Assembly: GCF_038070105.1 (NCBI RefSeq)
Contig: NZ_JBBPBZ010000002.1
Span: 2,182,001-2,246,000, forward strand
Direction: 5' to 3'
From: Methylocystis sp. IM3
GTDB lineage: Bacteria > Pseudomonadota > Alphaproteobacteria > Rhizobiales > Beijerinckiaceae
DNA length: 64,000 nt
Shown: positions 43,041 through 52,998 of the stretch, one piece after another
Numbering within the stretch: position 1 is the first letter of the stretch
Layout of the letters: the number at the start of each line of letters is the position of its first letter
Program-made: the position numbers and the translations under genes
The notes under the pieces: model-generated
Told to the model about the DNA's origin: nothing
Databases searched by the model: none
The model's input: only the letters and a program-made list of their open reading frames with translations

Positions 43041-43847
43041 ATGCGTCCCTATCTCGACCTGCTCGACAAAATTCTGCGCGAGGGCGTCCGAAAGGAGGAC
43101 CGCACGGGCACGGGCGCCCTCTCCATCTTCGGGCATCAGATGCGCTTCGATCTCGCTTCGGGCTTTCCGCTCGTGACGACAAAGCGGGTACATGTAAAAT
43201 CGGTCATCCACGAATTACTGTGGTTTCTCAAGGGCGAAACAAATATCGCCTACCTTCGGGAAAACGGCGTCACGATCTGGGACGAATGGGCCGACGGAAA
43301 CGGCGACCTCGGGCCAGTCTATGGCGCCCAGTGGCGCGCCTGGCCGGCGCCGTCCGGCGAGGTCATCGACCAGATCGCCTGGCTCGTGGACGAGATCAGA
43401 CGCAACCCCTTCTCACGCCGGCTGATCGTCACCGCCTGGAACCCGGCGGAGATCGACAGAATGGCGCTCCCGCCGTGCCACTGCCTGTTTCAATTCCACG
43501 TCGCCGAAGTCGATGGAAAAAAACGCCTGTCCTGCCAGCTTTATCAGCGCTCGGCCGATGTCTTCCTCGGGGTTCCCTTCAACATCGCAAGCTACGCCCT
43601 CCTCACCCATATGGTGGCGCAGGCGACAGGCTGCGTCGCGGGGGATTTCATCCACAGTTTCGGCGACGCGCATCTTTACCTGAATCACCTGGAGCAGGCG
43701 CGGCTGCAACTGACCCGCGCGCCGAGGCCCCTGCCCCGACTGAGGCTAAACCCGGCCGTCAACTCGCTTTTCGACTTCCGCTACGAGGACATCTCGGTCG
43801 AGGGTTACGACCCCTGGCCAGCGATCTCCGCTCCCATCTCTGTCTGA
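43041..43847 (+). CDS. thyA: Thymidylate synthase
   Basis: This 268-residue enzyme methylates dUMP to dTMP using methylene-tetrahydrofolate. The start [38 protein letters not shown], the active-site [10 protein letters not shown] with Cys146, [20 protein letters not shown], and [11 protein letters not shown] are all present. The length is close to the E. coli enzyme (264). It lies 9 bp upstream of folA, forming the usual dTMP/folate pair: ThyA makes dihydrofolate, which FolA reduces. Confidence 0.97.
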   Translation: MRPYLDLLDKILREGVRKEDRTGTGALSIFGHQMRFDLASGFPLVTTKRVHVKSVIHELLWFLKGETNIAYLRENGVTIWDEWADGNGDLGPVYGAQWRAWPAPSGEVIDQIAWLVDEIRRNPFSRRLIVTAWNPAEIDRMALPPCHCLFQFHVAEVDGKKRLSCQLYQRSADVFLGVPFNIASYALLTHMVAQATGCVAGDFIHSFGDAHLYLNHLEQARLQLTRAPRPLPRLRLNPAVNSLFDFRYEDISVEGYDPWPAISAPISV

Positions 43848-43856
43848 AGGAGACAC

Positions 43857-44381
43857 ATGAAACCGAAGCTCGTGGTGGTCGTGGCGCGCGCGCAGAATGG
43901 AGTAATCGGGGTCGGCAATGGCCTGCCGTGGCGGCTCTCGACCGATCTGAAACGCTACAAGGCGCGCACTTGGGGCCGACCCATGATCATGGGTCGGCGC
44001 ACATGGGACTCGATTGGCCGGCCCCTCCCCGGCCGCGAGAGCGTGGTCGTCACGCGTCGGCCGGACTTCGCCGCGCCCGGCGCCCACGTGGCGCGCAGCA
44101 TCGACGAATCGCTCGAACTCGCCCGCCGAATCGCTCGGGAGATGGGATCGGACGAGATCATTGTGGCTGGCGGGGCGGAAATTTACCGGGCGCTACTCGA
44201 CCAGACCGCGATAATTGAACTGACCGAGGTCGACCTCGACCTTCCCGGCGACGCCCATTTTCCCGCCCTGCACCCCGCGGAATGGGAGGAAATCGCCCGC
44301 GACGCCCCGCCGCGCGGGGAAAAAGACGAAGCCGACTTTGCGTTCGTGACCCTGCTCAGGCGAGACTTGCGCAAGGCGTAA
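43857..44381 (+). CDS. folA: Dihydrofolate reductase
   Basis: This 174-residue NADPH-dependent enzyme regenerates tetrahydrofolate. Signatures are VVVVARAQNGVIGVGNGLPW, RTWGRPMIMGRRTWDSIGRP, REMGSDEIIVAGGAEIYRAL and LTEVDLDLPGDAHFP. AAGGAGA lies before the ATG. It is the second gene of the thyA-folA pair. The following genes are a tRNA and an unrelated small secreted protein; the hflK-hflC pair often found after folA in related bacteria is absent. Confidence 0.96.
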   Translation: MKPKLVVVVARAQNGVIGVGNGLPWRLSTDLKRYKARTWGRPMIMGRRTWDSIGRPLPGRESVVVTRRPDFAAPGAHVARSIDESLELARRIAREMGSDEIIVAGGAEIYRALLDQTAIIELTEVDLDLPGDAHFPALHPAEWEEIARDAPPRGEKDEADFAFVTLLRRDLRKA

Positions 44382-44482
44382 AATCTCGCGCAAGGCATAA
44401 AAATATCGACCAGAGACCAGTTGCGGGGACGCCTCTCAATGGCTATAAGGCCCCTCAACAGCGGCCGACACGGCCGCCGGTT

Positions 44483-44559
44483 CGGAGTGTAGCGCAGCCT
44501 GGTAGCGCACCTCGTTCGGGACGAGGGGGTCGGAGGTTCGAATCCTCTCACTCCGACCA
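44483..44559 (+). tRNA. tRNA-Pro (anticodon CGG)
   Basis: A complete 77-nt cloverleaf is visible: acceptor CGGAGTG paired with CACTCCG, D-stem GCGC/GCGC, anticodon stem CCTCG/CGAGG with loop TTCGGGA (anticodon CGG), T-arm GGAGG-TTCGAAT-CCTCT, discriminator A and an encoded CCA. Confidence 0.95.
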
Positions 44560-44728
44560 AAGTTTTCGATCAGCCGCCTTCTCCGAGAGAGATTTATCGG
44601 CGCGATCCCTCCCGCTTTTTTACCGTGCCTCGCGATTCGCGTAGCATCCACCTGCTCCGGCTGTAGATTTCCCTATGCGACAGCTTCCTGGCCCCAATGG
44701 GCCGGCTGTCTGCGATTGGGAGGTGCAG

Positions 44729-44965
44729 ATGAATTTCAGAACGCTTGTCGCCTCGGCTGTTTTGAGCGCCGGGCTCGTTCTTGCCTTGGCGCCAGGGGCC
44801 GCTCGGGCGATGCCGCTCCAGAAGATCGCCGGCGTGGACGCGCCCATCGAGAAGGTTTGGGGCGGCTGCGGCCCTTATGGACATCGCGGCCCATGGGGCG
44901 GCTGCCGGCGTGGAGGACAATGGGGCGGCTGGGGCTGGCGCAGGCCGTATTGGCGCCGCTGGTAA
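44729..44965 (+). CDS. Small exported Gly/Arg/Trp-rich protein (GCG_CRPN-like)
   Basis: The 78-residue product has a signal peptide (LVASAVLSAGLVLALAPGAA) and a short mature part with GGCGPYGHRGPWGGCRRGG and a tail of Gly, Trp and Arg. The CGPYGHRGPWGxC pattern resembles the GCG_CRPN-type small exported proteins seen in several Hyphomicrobiales. GGGAGG precedes the ATG at 44729. The two cysteines could form a disulfide. Function unknown. Confidence 0.6.
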   Translation: MNFRTLVASAVLSAGLVLALAPGAARAMPLQKIAGVDAPIEKVWGGCGPYGHRGPWGGCRRGGQWGGWGWRRPYWRRW

Positions 44966-45089
44966 TCTCGCGCCCGCCCGCCGATTTCGCGCCTTCGTAG
45001 CAAATCTATGTATAGTGAACGGACGGCGCCGCGCGGGACTCGCGGCGGCCGTCCAACTTAATTGCCCTCGAGCTGCAAAGGTTGGCGCG

Positions 45090-46256
45090 ATGAAAGCCGA
45101 TGTGGGCGCGATCTCGGTCGTTTTGAACGAAGGCGCGGACGGCTCCGGCTCCCTCTCGGGGGCGACCTTTGTCGTCAAGGAGAATATCGACGTCGCGGGC
45201 CAGGTCTCGACGAACGGCCATCCGCAATGGGCGGCGACGCATCCGCCAGCGCGCGCCAACGCCGTCGTCGTCGACAGGCTGCTCGGCGCCGGCGCGCGCC
45301 TCGTCGGCAAGGCGCATATGGACGAGATGGCCTACAGCCTGATGGGCGCCAATCCACATTACGGCACGCCGATCAATCCGGCGGACCCGGACCGTCACCC
45401 CGGCGGCTCGTCCTCCGGCTCCGCCGTGGCTGTCGCCGCCGCCCTCGTGAATTTCGCCATTGGCACCGATACGGCGGGCTCCTGCCGCGCGCCCGCCGCG
45501 TTTTGCGGCGTTTTCGGATTCCGCTCGTCCCATGGCGCCATTCCGATGGAGGGCGTCATCCCGCTGGCGCCCTCTCTGGACGTGATCGGCTGGTTCGCGC
45601 GCGACCTCGACCGCATGAGAAACGTCGGCGACGCGCTGCTGCCGCCGGACGCGGACGATCGCGGCTATGACGAAGCCGTCCTGCTCAGTGACGCGTTCCA
45701 CGGCGTCGAGACGGCCTTCGCCACGACCGCCGCCCCGGCGGTCGACATGCTCAAGGGCGGGCGCTGGCGCGAGGGGCGCCTCGACGAGGAGTTCTTCAAG
45801 ACGGCGCTCGCGCATTTTCGCAATCTCCAGGCGCATGAGGCCTGGGCCTCGCACGGCGGCTGGATCACGGCGCAACATCCGACCTTCGGCAAGGGCGTGG
45901 AAGAGCGTTTCGCCATCGCCTCCAAGGTGACGGCAGATCAGAAGAAAGCCGCCCTCGCCTTTCGTGAGGAGACGCGCGGCCGTATCGACGCCCTGCTTGG
46001 AGAGACGGGCTTCCTCGTGATGCCGACGACGCCGTTCCGCGCGCCGCTGCTCACCGAGAGCGAAGAGCAGCTCGACGCAAGGCGCTACCAGATGTTCCGG
46101 CTGTTCCTGATTGCGAGCTATTTCGGTCTGCCGCAGATCAGCCTGCCATTGCCATCGAGCGAGGCCCCTGTCGCCCTCTCCTTCGTCGGCCGAAAGGGAA
46201 CCGACCGCCAATTGATCGCGTTGGCCCAGCGGTTTTGCGCGCGGATGAAAAAGTAA
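45090..46256 (+). CDS. Amidase-signature family hydrolase
   Basis: This 388-residue protein has the amidase signature: catalytic Lys30 in ATFVVKENIDVAG, the Gly/Ser segment HPGGSSSGSAVAVAAAL, and the nucleophile Ser131 in GTDTAGSCRAPAAFCG. The triad Lys-Ser-Ser is therefore intact. It is shorter than GatA (about 480) and is not next to gatB or gatC, so a free amidase (aliphatic amide, allophanate-like or indoleacetamide-like) is more likely. The substrate is unknown. It ends 3 bp from the convergent phosphatase gene. Confidence 0.85.
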   Translation: MKADVGAISVVLNEGADGSGSLSGATFVVKENIDVAGQVSTNGHPQWAATHPPARANAVVVDRLLGAGARLVGKAHMDEMAYSLMGANPHYGTPINPADPDRHPGGSSSGSAVAVAAALVNFAIGTDTAGSCRAPAAFCGVFGFRSSHGAIPMEGVIPLAPSLDVIGWFARDLDRMRNVGDALLPPDADDRGYDEAVLLSDAFHGVETAFATTAAPAVDMLKGGRWREGRLDEEFFKTALAHFRNLQAHEAWASHGGWITAQHPTFGKGVEERFAIASKVTADQKKAALAFREETRGRIDALLGETGFLVMPTTPFRAPLLTESEEQLDARRYQMFRLFLIASYFGLPQISLPLPSSEAPVALSFVGRKGTDRQLIALAQRFCARMKK

Positions 46257-46259
46257 GGC

Positions 46260-46700
46260 TCAGCCGCCGGCGACGGGCGCGCGCCCGAGAAGCTCTCTGA
46301 TGCGCGCGGTCAGCCTGTCCCGCACGTCCCGATAGGCGGAAAGAATGGCGTCCCGCGACCCTTGCGCGACAGTCGCGTCGGGCGTCGGCCAATAGACGAC
46401 ATCGACGGCCATGGCGCGGGTGAATTCGAGCGTCTTGTGATGCGCTTCTGGCGACAGCGTGATGATGAGGTCGAAATTCGAGTCTTCGAGATCCTCGAAG
46501 GTCTGCGGCCGGTGCCGGCTCATGTCGACGCCGATCTCCTCCATGGCCGCGACAGCGAAGGGATCGGGCTCGCCGCGTTTCAGCCCGGCGGAAGCAAAGT
46601 AGATTTCGCGCCCGAAGTAATGCCGCGCGATCGCTTCCGCCATGGGCGAGCGCACCGTATTCATCGTGCAGGCGAAGAGTATTGATTGCGGTCGCGTCAT
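46260..46700 (-). CDS. Low-molecular-weight protein-tyrosine-phosphatase / arsenate reductase-like
   Basis: This 146-residue protein has the P-loop FACTMNTVRSPMAE (C-x5-R) near the N-terminus and DxPDPF and VDMSRHRPQTFEDL segments typical of the LMW-PTPase/ArsC superfamily, with the general acid Asp probably in YWPTPDAT. It follows the UPF0262 gene on the minus strand and, with hisD, forms a cluster widely conserved in alphaproteobacteria. Protein-phosphatase versus arsenate-reductase activity cannot be decided. Confidence 0.83.
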   Translation of the reverse strand: MTRPQSILFACTMNTVRSPMAEAIARHYFGREIYFASAGLKRGEPDPFAVAAMEEIGVDMSRHRPQTFEDLEDSNFDLIITLSPEAHHKTLEFTRAMAVDVVYWPTPDATVAQGSRDAILSAYRDVRDRLTARIRELLGRAPVAGG

Positions 46701-46775
46701 CGCCGAGGCTTGTCTGGCGCCGAGGGGGCTGGCCCGCTGTCAAGATGGCCATGAGTTCGCAAATACAAAGGCCGG

Positions 46776-47255
46776 TCAGCCCTTCCAGTGCAGCGCCGTG
46801 ATCAGTGTGAACAGGCGCCGCGCCGTGTCGGCGTCCGTCTCGATCTTGCCCTTGAGACGCTCGGCAAGAAGCAGGGCCCCCTCGTTGTGAAGGCCGCGCC
46901 GGCCCATGTCGATCGCCTCGATGCGGCTCGGCGTCGCCGTTCGTATCGCGGCGTAGTAGCTTTCGCAGATCAGAAAATAATCCTTCAGAATGCGCCTGAA
47001 GGGGGTCAGCGACAAAATATGCGTGATGATGACGACGCCGGCGCTGTCCTTGATCTCGAAGACGAGCCGCGCGTCGACAAGCGAAATATGCAGCGCGTAA
47101 GGACCGGCTTCATGGCCGACGAGGGCGAAGCTGTTGTCCTCGATGAGGTCGTAGACCGCGATGGCGCGCTCATGTTCCTGGTCGGCCGAGCCACGCCCGA
47201 TCGAATTCTCGTCGAGCGTGACCGAAATCAGGCGATTCTGCGCGGCTGCGTCCAC
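46776..47255 (-). CDS. UPF0262 family protein
   Basis: The product, 159 residues from the GTG at 47255, begins [20 protein letters not shown] and contains [15 protein letters not shown] ([11 protein letters not shown]) and [19 protein letters not shown] segments, followed by [20 protein letters not shown], the conserved core of this uncharacterised alphaproteobacterial family. The GTG start leaves 1 bp before the hisD stop codon; a start at 47300 would overlap hisD by 44 bp. The family is conserved next to hisD, but its role is unknown. Confidence 0.85.
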   Translation of the reverse strand: MDAAAQNRLISVTLDENSIGRGSADQEHERAIAVYDLIEDNSFALVGHEAGPYALHISLVDARLVFEIKDSAGVVIITHILSLTPFRRILKDYFLICESYYAAIRTATPSRIEAIDMGRRGLHNEGALLLAERLKGKIETDADTARRLFTLITALHWKG

Positions 47256-47256
47256 C

Positions 47257-48558
47257 CTAGGCCCCGAGCGAATTGAGCCGGATCGAAACGGAGCGCGCAT
47301 GCGCCTGGAGGCCCTCGGCGTCGCCCAGCGTCACCGCCGCGGCGCCGATGGCGCGCAGCGAGTCGGCGTCGCATTTTAGGATGGAGGTGCGCTTCACGAA
47401 ATCGAGTACGCTCAGGCCGGAGGAGAAGCGCGCCGAGCGCGCGGTCGGCAGCACGTGATTGCTGCCGCCGACATAATCGCCGACGGCCTCCGGCGTATAG
47501 GCGCCGATGAAGATCGCGCCGGCGTTGGAGACGCGCGCCGCGAGCTCCTCGGCGTCCTCGCTGATGATTTCGAGATGCTCGGCCGCGATGCGATTGGCGA
47601 GCGGCAGGGAGTCCGAGAGTTTCTCGACGAGAATCACCGCGCCATAGTCACGCCAGGAGGCGCCGGCGATCTCGTGGCGCGAGAGGGTCGAAAGGTGACG
47701 CTCGACCGCCGCGACGGTGGCGTCGGCGATCTCGGCGCTGTCAGTGATCAGGATGGATTGCGCCGACTCGTCGTGCTCCGCCTGCGCGAGAAGATCGGCG
47801 GCGATCCAGTCGGGGTTCGCGGTCTTGTCGGCGAGCACCAGCACCTCGGAAGGGCCGGCGATCATGTCGATGCCGACCTGGCCGAAGACGCGGCGCTTGG
47901 CGGCCGCGACCCAGGCGTTGCCGGGGCCGACGATCTTGGCGACAGGCGCGATCGTCTTCGTTCCATAGGCCAGAGCCGCCACGGCCTGCGCCCCGCCGAC
48001 GCGGTAGATCTCATCGATGCCGGAACGCCGCGCGGCGGCGAGCACCAGCGGCTCGACATGGCCGCCGGGCGTCGGCACGACCATCACGATGCGCTTCACG
48101 CCCGCGACCTTCGCCGGCACGACATTCATCAGCACGGAGGACGGATAGGCCGCCGTGCCGCCCGGCACGTAGAGACCGACGGAGTCGAGCGGCGACCAGC
48201 GCCAGCCGAGTTCGACGCCCGCCGCGTCGCGGTAGCGCAGATCCTGCGGCTTCTGCTTCTCGTGGAAGGCGGTGATGCGCTCGAGCGCGAGATCGAGCGC
48301 CGCGACCTGCTCCTTCGAGCACTTGGATTCCGCCGACGTCACCTCGGCTGCGCTGACGGCGATGCCGGTCTGCGCGAGGTCGATCCGGTCGAACCGCTTG
48401 GAATAATCGATCAGCGCCTCGTCGCCGCGCGCGACAACATCCTCGATGATGGCGCGAACGGTCGCGTCGACATCCTGGGACGACTCCCGCTTCATGGCGA
48501 GCAGAGCCACGAACTGCTGCTCGAAGTCAGGGGCGGCGGCGTCCAAACGCAGGGTCAT
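47257..48558 (-). CDS. hisD: Histidinol dehydrogenase
   Basis: This 433-residue zinc enzyme carries out the last two steps of histidine synthesis. Typical segments are [16 protein letters not shown] ([20 protein letters not shown]), [71 protein letters not shown] and [19 protein letters not shown]. The ATG at 48558 is chosen because GGAG lies at proper distance; two earlier ATGs (48564, 48591) are too close to or inside a hairpin. It heads the hisD-UPF0262-phosphatase cluster. Confidence 0.96.
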   Translation of the reverse strand: MTLRLDAAAPDFEQQFVALLAMKRESSQDVDATVRAIIEDVVARGDEALIDYSKRFDRIDLAQTGIAVSAAEVTSAESKCSKEQVAALDLALERITAFHEKQKPQDLRYRDAAGVELGWRWSPLDSVGLYVPGGTAAYPSSVLMNVVPAKVAGVKRIVMVVPTPGGHVEPLVLAAARRSGIDEIYRVGGAQAVAALAYGTKTIAPVAKIVGPGNAWVAAAKRRVFGQVGIDMIAGPSEVLVLADKTANPDWIAADLLAQAEHDESAQSILITDSAEIADATVAAVERHLSTLSRHEIAGASWRDYGAVILVEKLSDSLPLANRIAAEHLEIISEDAEELAARVSNAGAIFIGAYTPEAVGDYVGGSNHVLPTARSARFSSGLSVLDFVKRTSILKCDADSLRAIGAAAVTLGDAEGLQAHARSVSIRLNSLGA

Positions 48559-48568
48559 TTCCATCTCC

Positions 48569-48586
48569 AACCGGGTTTTCCCGGTT
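48569..48586 (-). promoter_or_regulatory. Hairpin in hisD leader
   Basis: AACCGGG-AAAA-CCCGGTT is a perfect 7-bp stem with a 4-base loop on the minus strand, ending directly before the GGAG ribosome-binding site of hisD. It could modulate translation initiation. Confidence 0.5.
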
Positions 48587-48662
48587 GTCATGACCTTGCC
48601 GAAGCGCCTTCGTCAAGTTTGATGAAGCCCGGGGGTCCGACCTCCCCGCGGGAAGCCTGTCT

Positions 48663-49148
48663 TCAGGGCGCGCCCGCCTCGCGGACGTTGAGTTCGTGGG
48701 TGGGTCGGGCCGCCGTTTTCCAGCGTGGCCCGATGTCGCACAGCTGAGCCTCGACGCATTCGACATCGAGGCAGATCGCGGCGCCGCCTGCGAAGGTCAG
48801 GCGAACAACGCCTCCCGGAGCCTCTGGACCCGGCTCGAAGGTGACGGCGAGAAGCTCGAGAATGGCGTCGGGCTCGTCGCGGGAGACGCGCGCGCATCGC
48901 ACCCGCTGCACGCCCTCGAAATGCAGCCCGGCCCGGCAGCGTTCGAGCCGCCCTTCCATTTCGGCCGCCCAATCGAAGCGCGAGCCCACGAGCGCAAAGC
49001 GGCGCTTGCCCGGCAAATAGGCGATGTCGCCGACGCGCACCAGCGCGTCCTGCACATGAGCGGAAAGGAGCGCGAGGTCTTCGCTGTCGAGCGCATGCAA
49101 GCGCAGCGCCGGCGTCGAGGCGCTGTTATCGAGCGGTGTGGCGGCCAT
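48663..49148 (-). CDS. DUF2948 family protein
   Basis: The 161-residue product (from ATG 49148, MAATPLDNSASTPALRLHAL) contains LDSEDLALLSAHVQDALVRV, LPGKRRFALVGSRFDWAAEM and LELLAVTFEPGPEAPGGVVR, with a final GGAAICLDVECVEAQLCDIG. This is the DUF2948 family found beside hisD in alphaproteobacteria. Function unknown; no membrane or export signal. It lies about 100 bp upstream of hisD on the same strand and may share its transcript. Confidence 0.83.
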   Translation of the reverse strand: MAATPLDNSASTPALRLHALDSEDLALLSAHVQDALVRVGDIAYLPGKRRFALVGSRFDWAAEMEGRLERCRAGLHFEGVQRVRCARVSRDEPDAILELLAVTFEPGPEAPGGVVRLTFAGGAAICLDVECVEAQLCDIGPRWKTAARPTHELNVREAGAP

Positions 49149-49253
49149 GCTGATCCTCCCTGCGCCGGATATGGCGAGGGACGCGAGGCGACGCAAGTGC
49201 GCATCGTCTCGCGGCGCCAGACACGCCGGGACGACGGCCGCCTCACCGGCGCT

Positions 49254-49748
49254 TCATGCGGTCTTCTGCGCCTCCGCGCAGCCTTTGCTCATCGCCTCGC
49301 GGCCGGCTGCGGCGATCTCCTCCGGAGTCATGTCGCGGACATGCGTGGCGATGGACCACTCATGGCCGAAGGGATCGACGACGATTCCATATCGATCGCC
49401 CCAGAACATGTCGGCGACGGGCATCTTCACCGTGGCGCCAGCCGCCACAGCCTGCGCGAAAACCTCATCGACATTCGGCACGGCGACGTGGATCGTCACG
49501 GGCGTCCCCTTGAGCGCCCTGGGGCCGAGCGCGCCCCACTCCGGCATTTCATCGACCAACATGAGCATCGAGTCGCCGATCCTGACGCTCGCGTGCATCA
49601 GCCGGCCGTCCGGCCCCGGCAGACGCATCAGCTCCGTCGCGCCGAAGGCCTTCTTGTAGAATTCGATCGCCTCGGCGGCGCCGGCGCAGACAATGTGAGG
49701 CGTCAGCGTATGCGCGCCCTCCGGGACCGGCTTCACCTTCTCGCCCAT
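49254..49748 (-). CDS. VOC/PhnB-like glyoxalase-fold protein
   Basis: This 164-residue protein has the VOC fold: HTLTPHIVCAGAAEAIEFYK, AFGATELMRLPGPDGRLMHA, IGDSMLMLVDEMPEWG and FWGDRYGIVVDPFGHEWSIA. It resembles the PhnB/glyoxalase-like group whose members bind a metal or small ligand; no reaction can be assigned. It follows the MarR gene by 20 bp on the same strand, so the regulator probably controls it. Confidence 0.85.
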   Translation of the reverse strand: MGEKVKPVPEGAHTLTPHIVCAGAAEAIEFYKKAFGATELMRLPGPDGRLMHASVRIGDSMLMLVDEMPEWGALGPRALKGTPVTIHVAVPNVDEVFAQAVAAGATVKMPVADMFWGDRYGIVVDPFGHEWSIATHVRDMTPEEIAAAGREAMSKGCAEAQKTA

Positions 49749-49768
49749 GTTGTCCTCCTTCGTAGAAG

Positions 49769-50209
49769 TCAGCGGATTTTACGAAGCGATTCGCGAAGCG
49801 CGTCGCTATCCATTTGTGCGAGCTCCTGCTCCAGAGCCGCATGAGTCGCGCGCCAGATCGGGACCGCCTGCTCGAGGGCGGCGCGCCCGTCGTCGGTGAG
49901 CGACACGCGCCGCGCGCGCTTGTCCTTCTCATGGATGGCGACCCGCACGAGCCCGCGCCTCTCCAGCGATTTGAGCGCGGCCGTCAGCGTCGTGCGGTCC
50001 ATGGCGAGAAAGTCGGCAAGCCTGCCGACGGTCGGCGCCTGCGGGGCGTTCAGCGCCATCATCAGCGAAAACTGCCCATTGGTGAGTCCGACCGGCGCAA
50101 AGGCCCAGTCGAAGCGCCGCGCAAGCTGACGCGCCGCCCTTTGCGTCGCGAGGCAGAGGCAAGCGTCTCGAATCTCATGGACGACCTCGAGGGGAAGCGA
50201 CTTTGACAT
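49769..50209 (-). CDS. MarR family transcriptional regulator
   Basis: This 146-residue winged-HTH dimer repressor contains GLTNGQFSLMMALNAPQAPT, VGRLADFLAMDRTTLTAALK (recognition helix), LERRGLVRVAIHEKDKRARR (wing) and VSLTDDGRAALEQA. It lies between two VOC-protein genes, one co-transcribed and one divergent. The perfect palindrome GTTGATATCAAC, 11 bp upstream of its start, is the likely operator for autoregulation and for the divergent gene. The ligand is unknown. Confidence 0.9.
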   Translation of the reverse strand: MSKSLPLEVVHEIRDACLCLATQRAARQLARRFDWAFAPVGLTNGQFSLMMALNAPQAPTVGRLADFLAMDRTTLTAALKSLERRGLVRVAIHEKDKRARRVSLTDDGRAALEQAVPIWRATHAALEQELAQMDSDALRESLRKIR

Positions 50210-50220
50210 GGCGTATATAG

Positions 50221-50232
50221 GTTGATATCAAC
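50221..50232. promoter_or_regulatory. Palindromic operator between marR and divergent VOC gene
   Basis: GTTGATATCAAC is a perfect 12-bp palindrome in the 58-bp gap between the two divergent starts, flanked by TATAT-rich promoter-like sequence. Confidence 0.65.
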
Positions 50233-50267
50233 ATTTATGGATTTCGTCCAGAGGAAGGAAACGGCCG

Positions 50268-50729
50268 ATGCATGCAAAAGTGCGGACCTGCCTGGCTTTT
50301 CGCGATCAGGCCGAGGAAGCGGCCCGCTTTTACGTCTCGCTCCTGCCCGGTTCGGAACTCGAGACCGTCTTTCGGCCGAACCCCGGCGAGCCGGCGCTGA
50401 CGGCCCTCTTCACCCTCGCAGGTACGCCCTATCAGGCGCTGAACATGGGCGATTACGTCACGCTGAACGACGCCGTCTCGATCTCGGTGATGACCAAGGA
50501 TCAGGAAGAAACCGACCGGCTTTGGGCGGCGCTGCTCGCTGACGGCGGCGCCGAGAATCGATGCGGCTGGCTGAAAGACCGTTTCGGCCTCTCCTGGCAG
50601 ATCGTGCCCGAAGTCCTGCCGCGCCTGCTGACGGCGGAGGACCGCGCCGCCGCCGGGCGCGCAATGCAGGCGATGCTCGGCATGGTCAAGCTCGACATCG
50701 CCGGGCTGGAAGCCGCCTTCAAGGGATGA
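50268..50729 (+). CDS. VOC/PhnB-like protein (3-demethylubiquinone methyltransferase-like fold)
   Basis: This 153-residue VOC protein starts MHAKVRTCLAFRDQAEEAAR and contains FYVSLLPGSELETVFRPNPG, LFTLAGTPYQALNMGDYVTL, VSISVMTKDQEETDRLWAAL and CGWLKDRFGLSWQIVPEVLP. It belongs to the PhnB-like branch often misnamed 3-demethylubiquinone-9 3-methyltransferase. AGGAAGG precedes the ATG. It is divergent from the MarR regulator and probably co-regulated with the second VOC gene. Confidence 0.85.
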   Translation: MHAKVRTCLAFRDQAEEAARFYVSLLPGSELETVFRPNPGEPALTALFTLAGTPYQALNMGDYVTLNDAVSISVMTKDQEETDRLWAALLADGGAENRCGWLKDRFGLSWQIVPEVLPRLLTAEDRAAAGRAMQAMLGMVKLDIAGLEAAFKG

Positions 50730-50737
50730 AGGCGGCG

Positions 50738-50929
50738 TCAGGACACGTCGATTTCCGTATCAATCACATGTTCGAGCGGCGTTCCCTCGGCGGTCAGCGT
50801 CATGCGCAATTTCAACTTGCCGCCGTTGACCTTGTGCTCGCGCACGACGCGCTCGATCTCCCGCTGGGAGGTGACGCCCACCTCCTTGAGGAACTTGCGA
50901 ACCGCCATGTTGAACGCGTCTTCGTCCAT
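50738..50929 (-). CDS. DUF6494-like small protein
   Basis: This 63-residue protein (MDEDAFNMAVRKFLKEVGVT, then SQREIERVVREHKVNGGKLK) is a small cytosolic alpha/beta protein matching the DUF6494 type of conserved proteobacterial proteins. It ends with an acidic strand (EHVIDTEIDVS). It lies 56 bp downstream of the purA start region but on the same strand after purA's 3' side neighbour, and convergent to the VOC gene. Function unknown. Confidence 0.7.
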   Translation of the reverse strand: MDEDAFNMAVRKFLKEVGVTSQREIERVVREHKVNGGKLKLRMTLTAEGTPLEHVIDTEIDVS

Positions 50930-50985
50930 CGCCCGTCTCCCACTCTCACGAATGGGTAGCTAGCGCGCGAGGGCGAGAGCGACAG

Positions 50986-52281
<1,296 letters not shown>

Positions 52282-52308
52282 GATGCTTCTTCGCGCTGTC
52301 CGAAACGA

Positions 52309-52339
52309 CAAAAAGCCCCGCGCGGTAACGCGAAGGGCT
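52309..52339 (-). terminator. Terminator-like hairpin in the purA leader
   Basis: On the minus strand AGCCC pairs with GGGCT around an inner CGCG/CGCG stem with loop GTAA (plus-strand reading), and is followed by a TTTTT run. It ends about 28 bases before the purA ATG, with no complete gene directly upstream on that strand, so it may be an attenuator of purA. Confidence 0.55.
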
Positions 52340-52491
52340 CGTTACGGGCGGGGTTTACCGCAGGATGGCCGGATCGTAAAGACCGCGCAAGATTCAGCCC
52401 TTCAGGAACATCCCGGCCGCTGCGCGGTTGGCGTTGGATCGCCCCGAAACGCGGGGCGTTCAAGGGGGTCACGACCAAGAGGGTCACGACA

Positions 52492-52959
52492 ATGGCTACC
52501 GTCGCCGCGGACCGGGTCCAGCGCCATACCGACGAGGCCGTCAACCGCACGATCCACGCGCAAATGCTGGAGCGGCTCGTCTATTTTGCCCTGCATCCTG
52601 AACGGATCGAGGAAAGGCTCCATCATCTCGACCGGGAATGGGACATCGAGCGGGCGCTCGAGGCCAACGCCTCGACCTTCGCCCTCGCCGGGCTCACCCT
52701 CGGCTTCGCCGTCGATCGCCGGTGGCTCGCCCTGCCCGTCCTCGTCGCGGGCTTCCTGCTGCAACACGCCCTTCAGGGCTGGTGTCCGCCGCTCCCGGTT
52801 CTCCGGCGCCTGGGCTTCCGCACCCAGCGCGAAATCGACCGCGAACGCTACGCGCTGAAAGCCTTGCGCGGCGATTTCCGGCAGGTGGAGGACGCCATGG
52901 AGCGCCTGCAAGCGGTTCGGGCGGAAAGGCCGGCGCGCGAAGAGCATCTGCCGCAGTAA
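52492..52959 (+). CDS. Membrane protein with DUF2892-like segment
   Basis: The 155-residue product starts MATVAADRVQRHTDEAVNRT and has a hydrophilic N-terminal helix (MLERLVYFALHPERIEERLH). Two close membrane segments follow (TFALAGLTLGFAVDRRWLAL and PVLVAGFLLQHALQGWCPPL), resembling the DUF2892/YgaP transmembrane unit. The C-terminus is a charged helix (EIDRERYALKALRGDFRQVE). It is divergent from purA. Role unknown. Confidence 0.72.
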   Translation: MATVAADRVQRHTDEAVNRTIHAQMLERLVYFALHPERIEERLHHLDREWDIERALEANASTFALAGLTLGFAVDRRWLALPVLVAGFLLQHALQGWCPPLPVLRRLGFRTQREIDRERYALKALRGDFRQVEDAMERLQAVRAERPAREEHLPQ

Positions 52960-52998
52960 AAGCGGCGCACTGGCGCGCTGCTCCGCCTGCGGCGCTTT

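Noticed and set aside
45006..46211. Minus-strand open frame opposite the amidase
   Set aside because: The amidase catalytic triad is intact on the plus strand; the antisense frame is Arg/Gly/His-rich.
47455..48747. Plus-strand open frame opposite hisD
   Set aside because: Antisense shadow; hisD is certain on the other strand.
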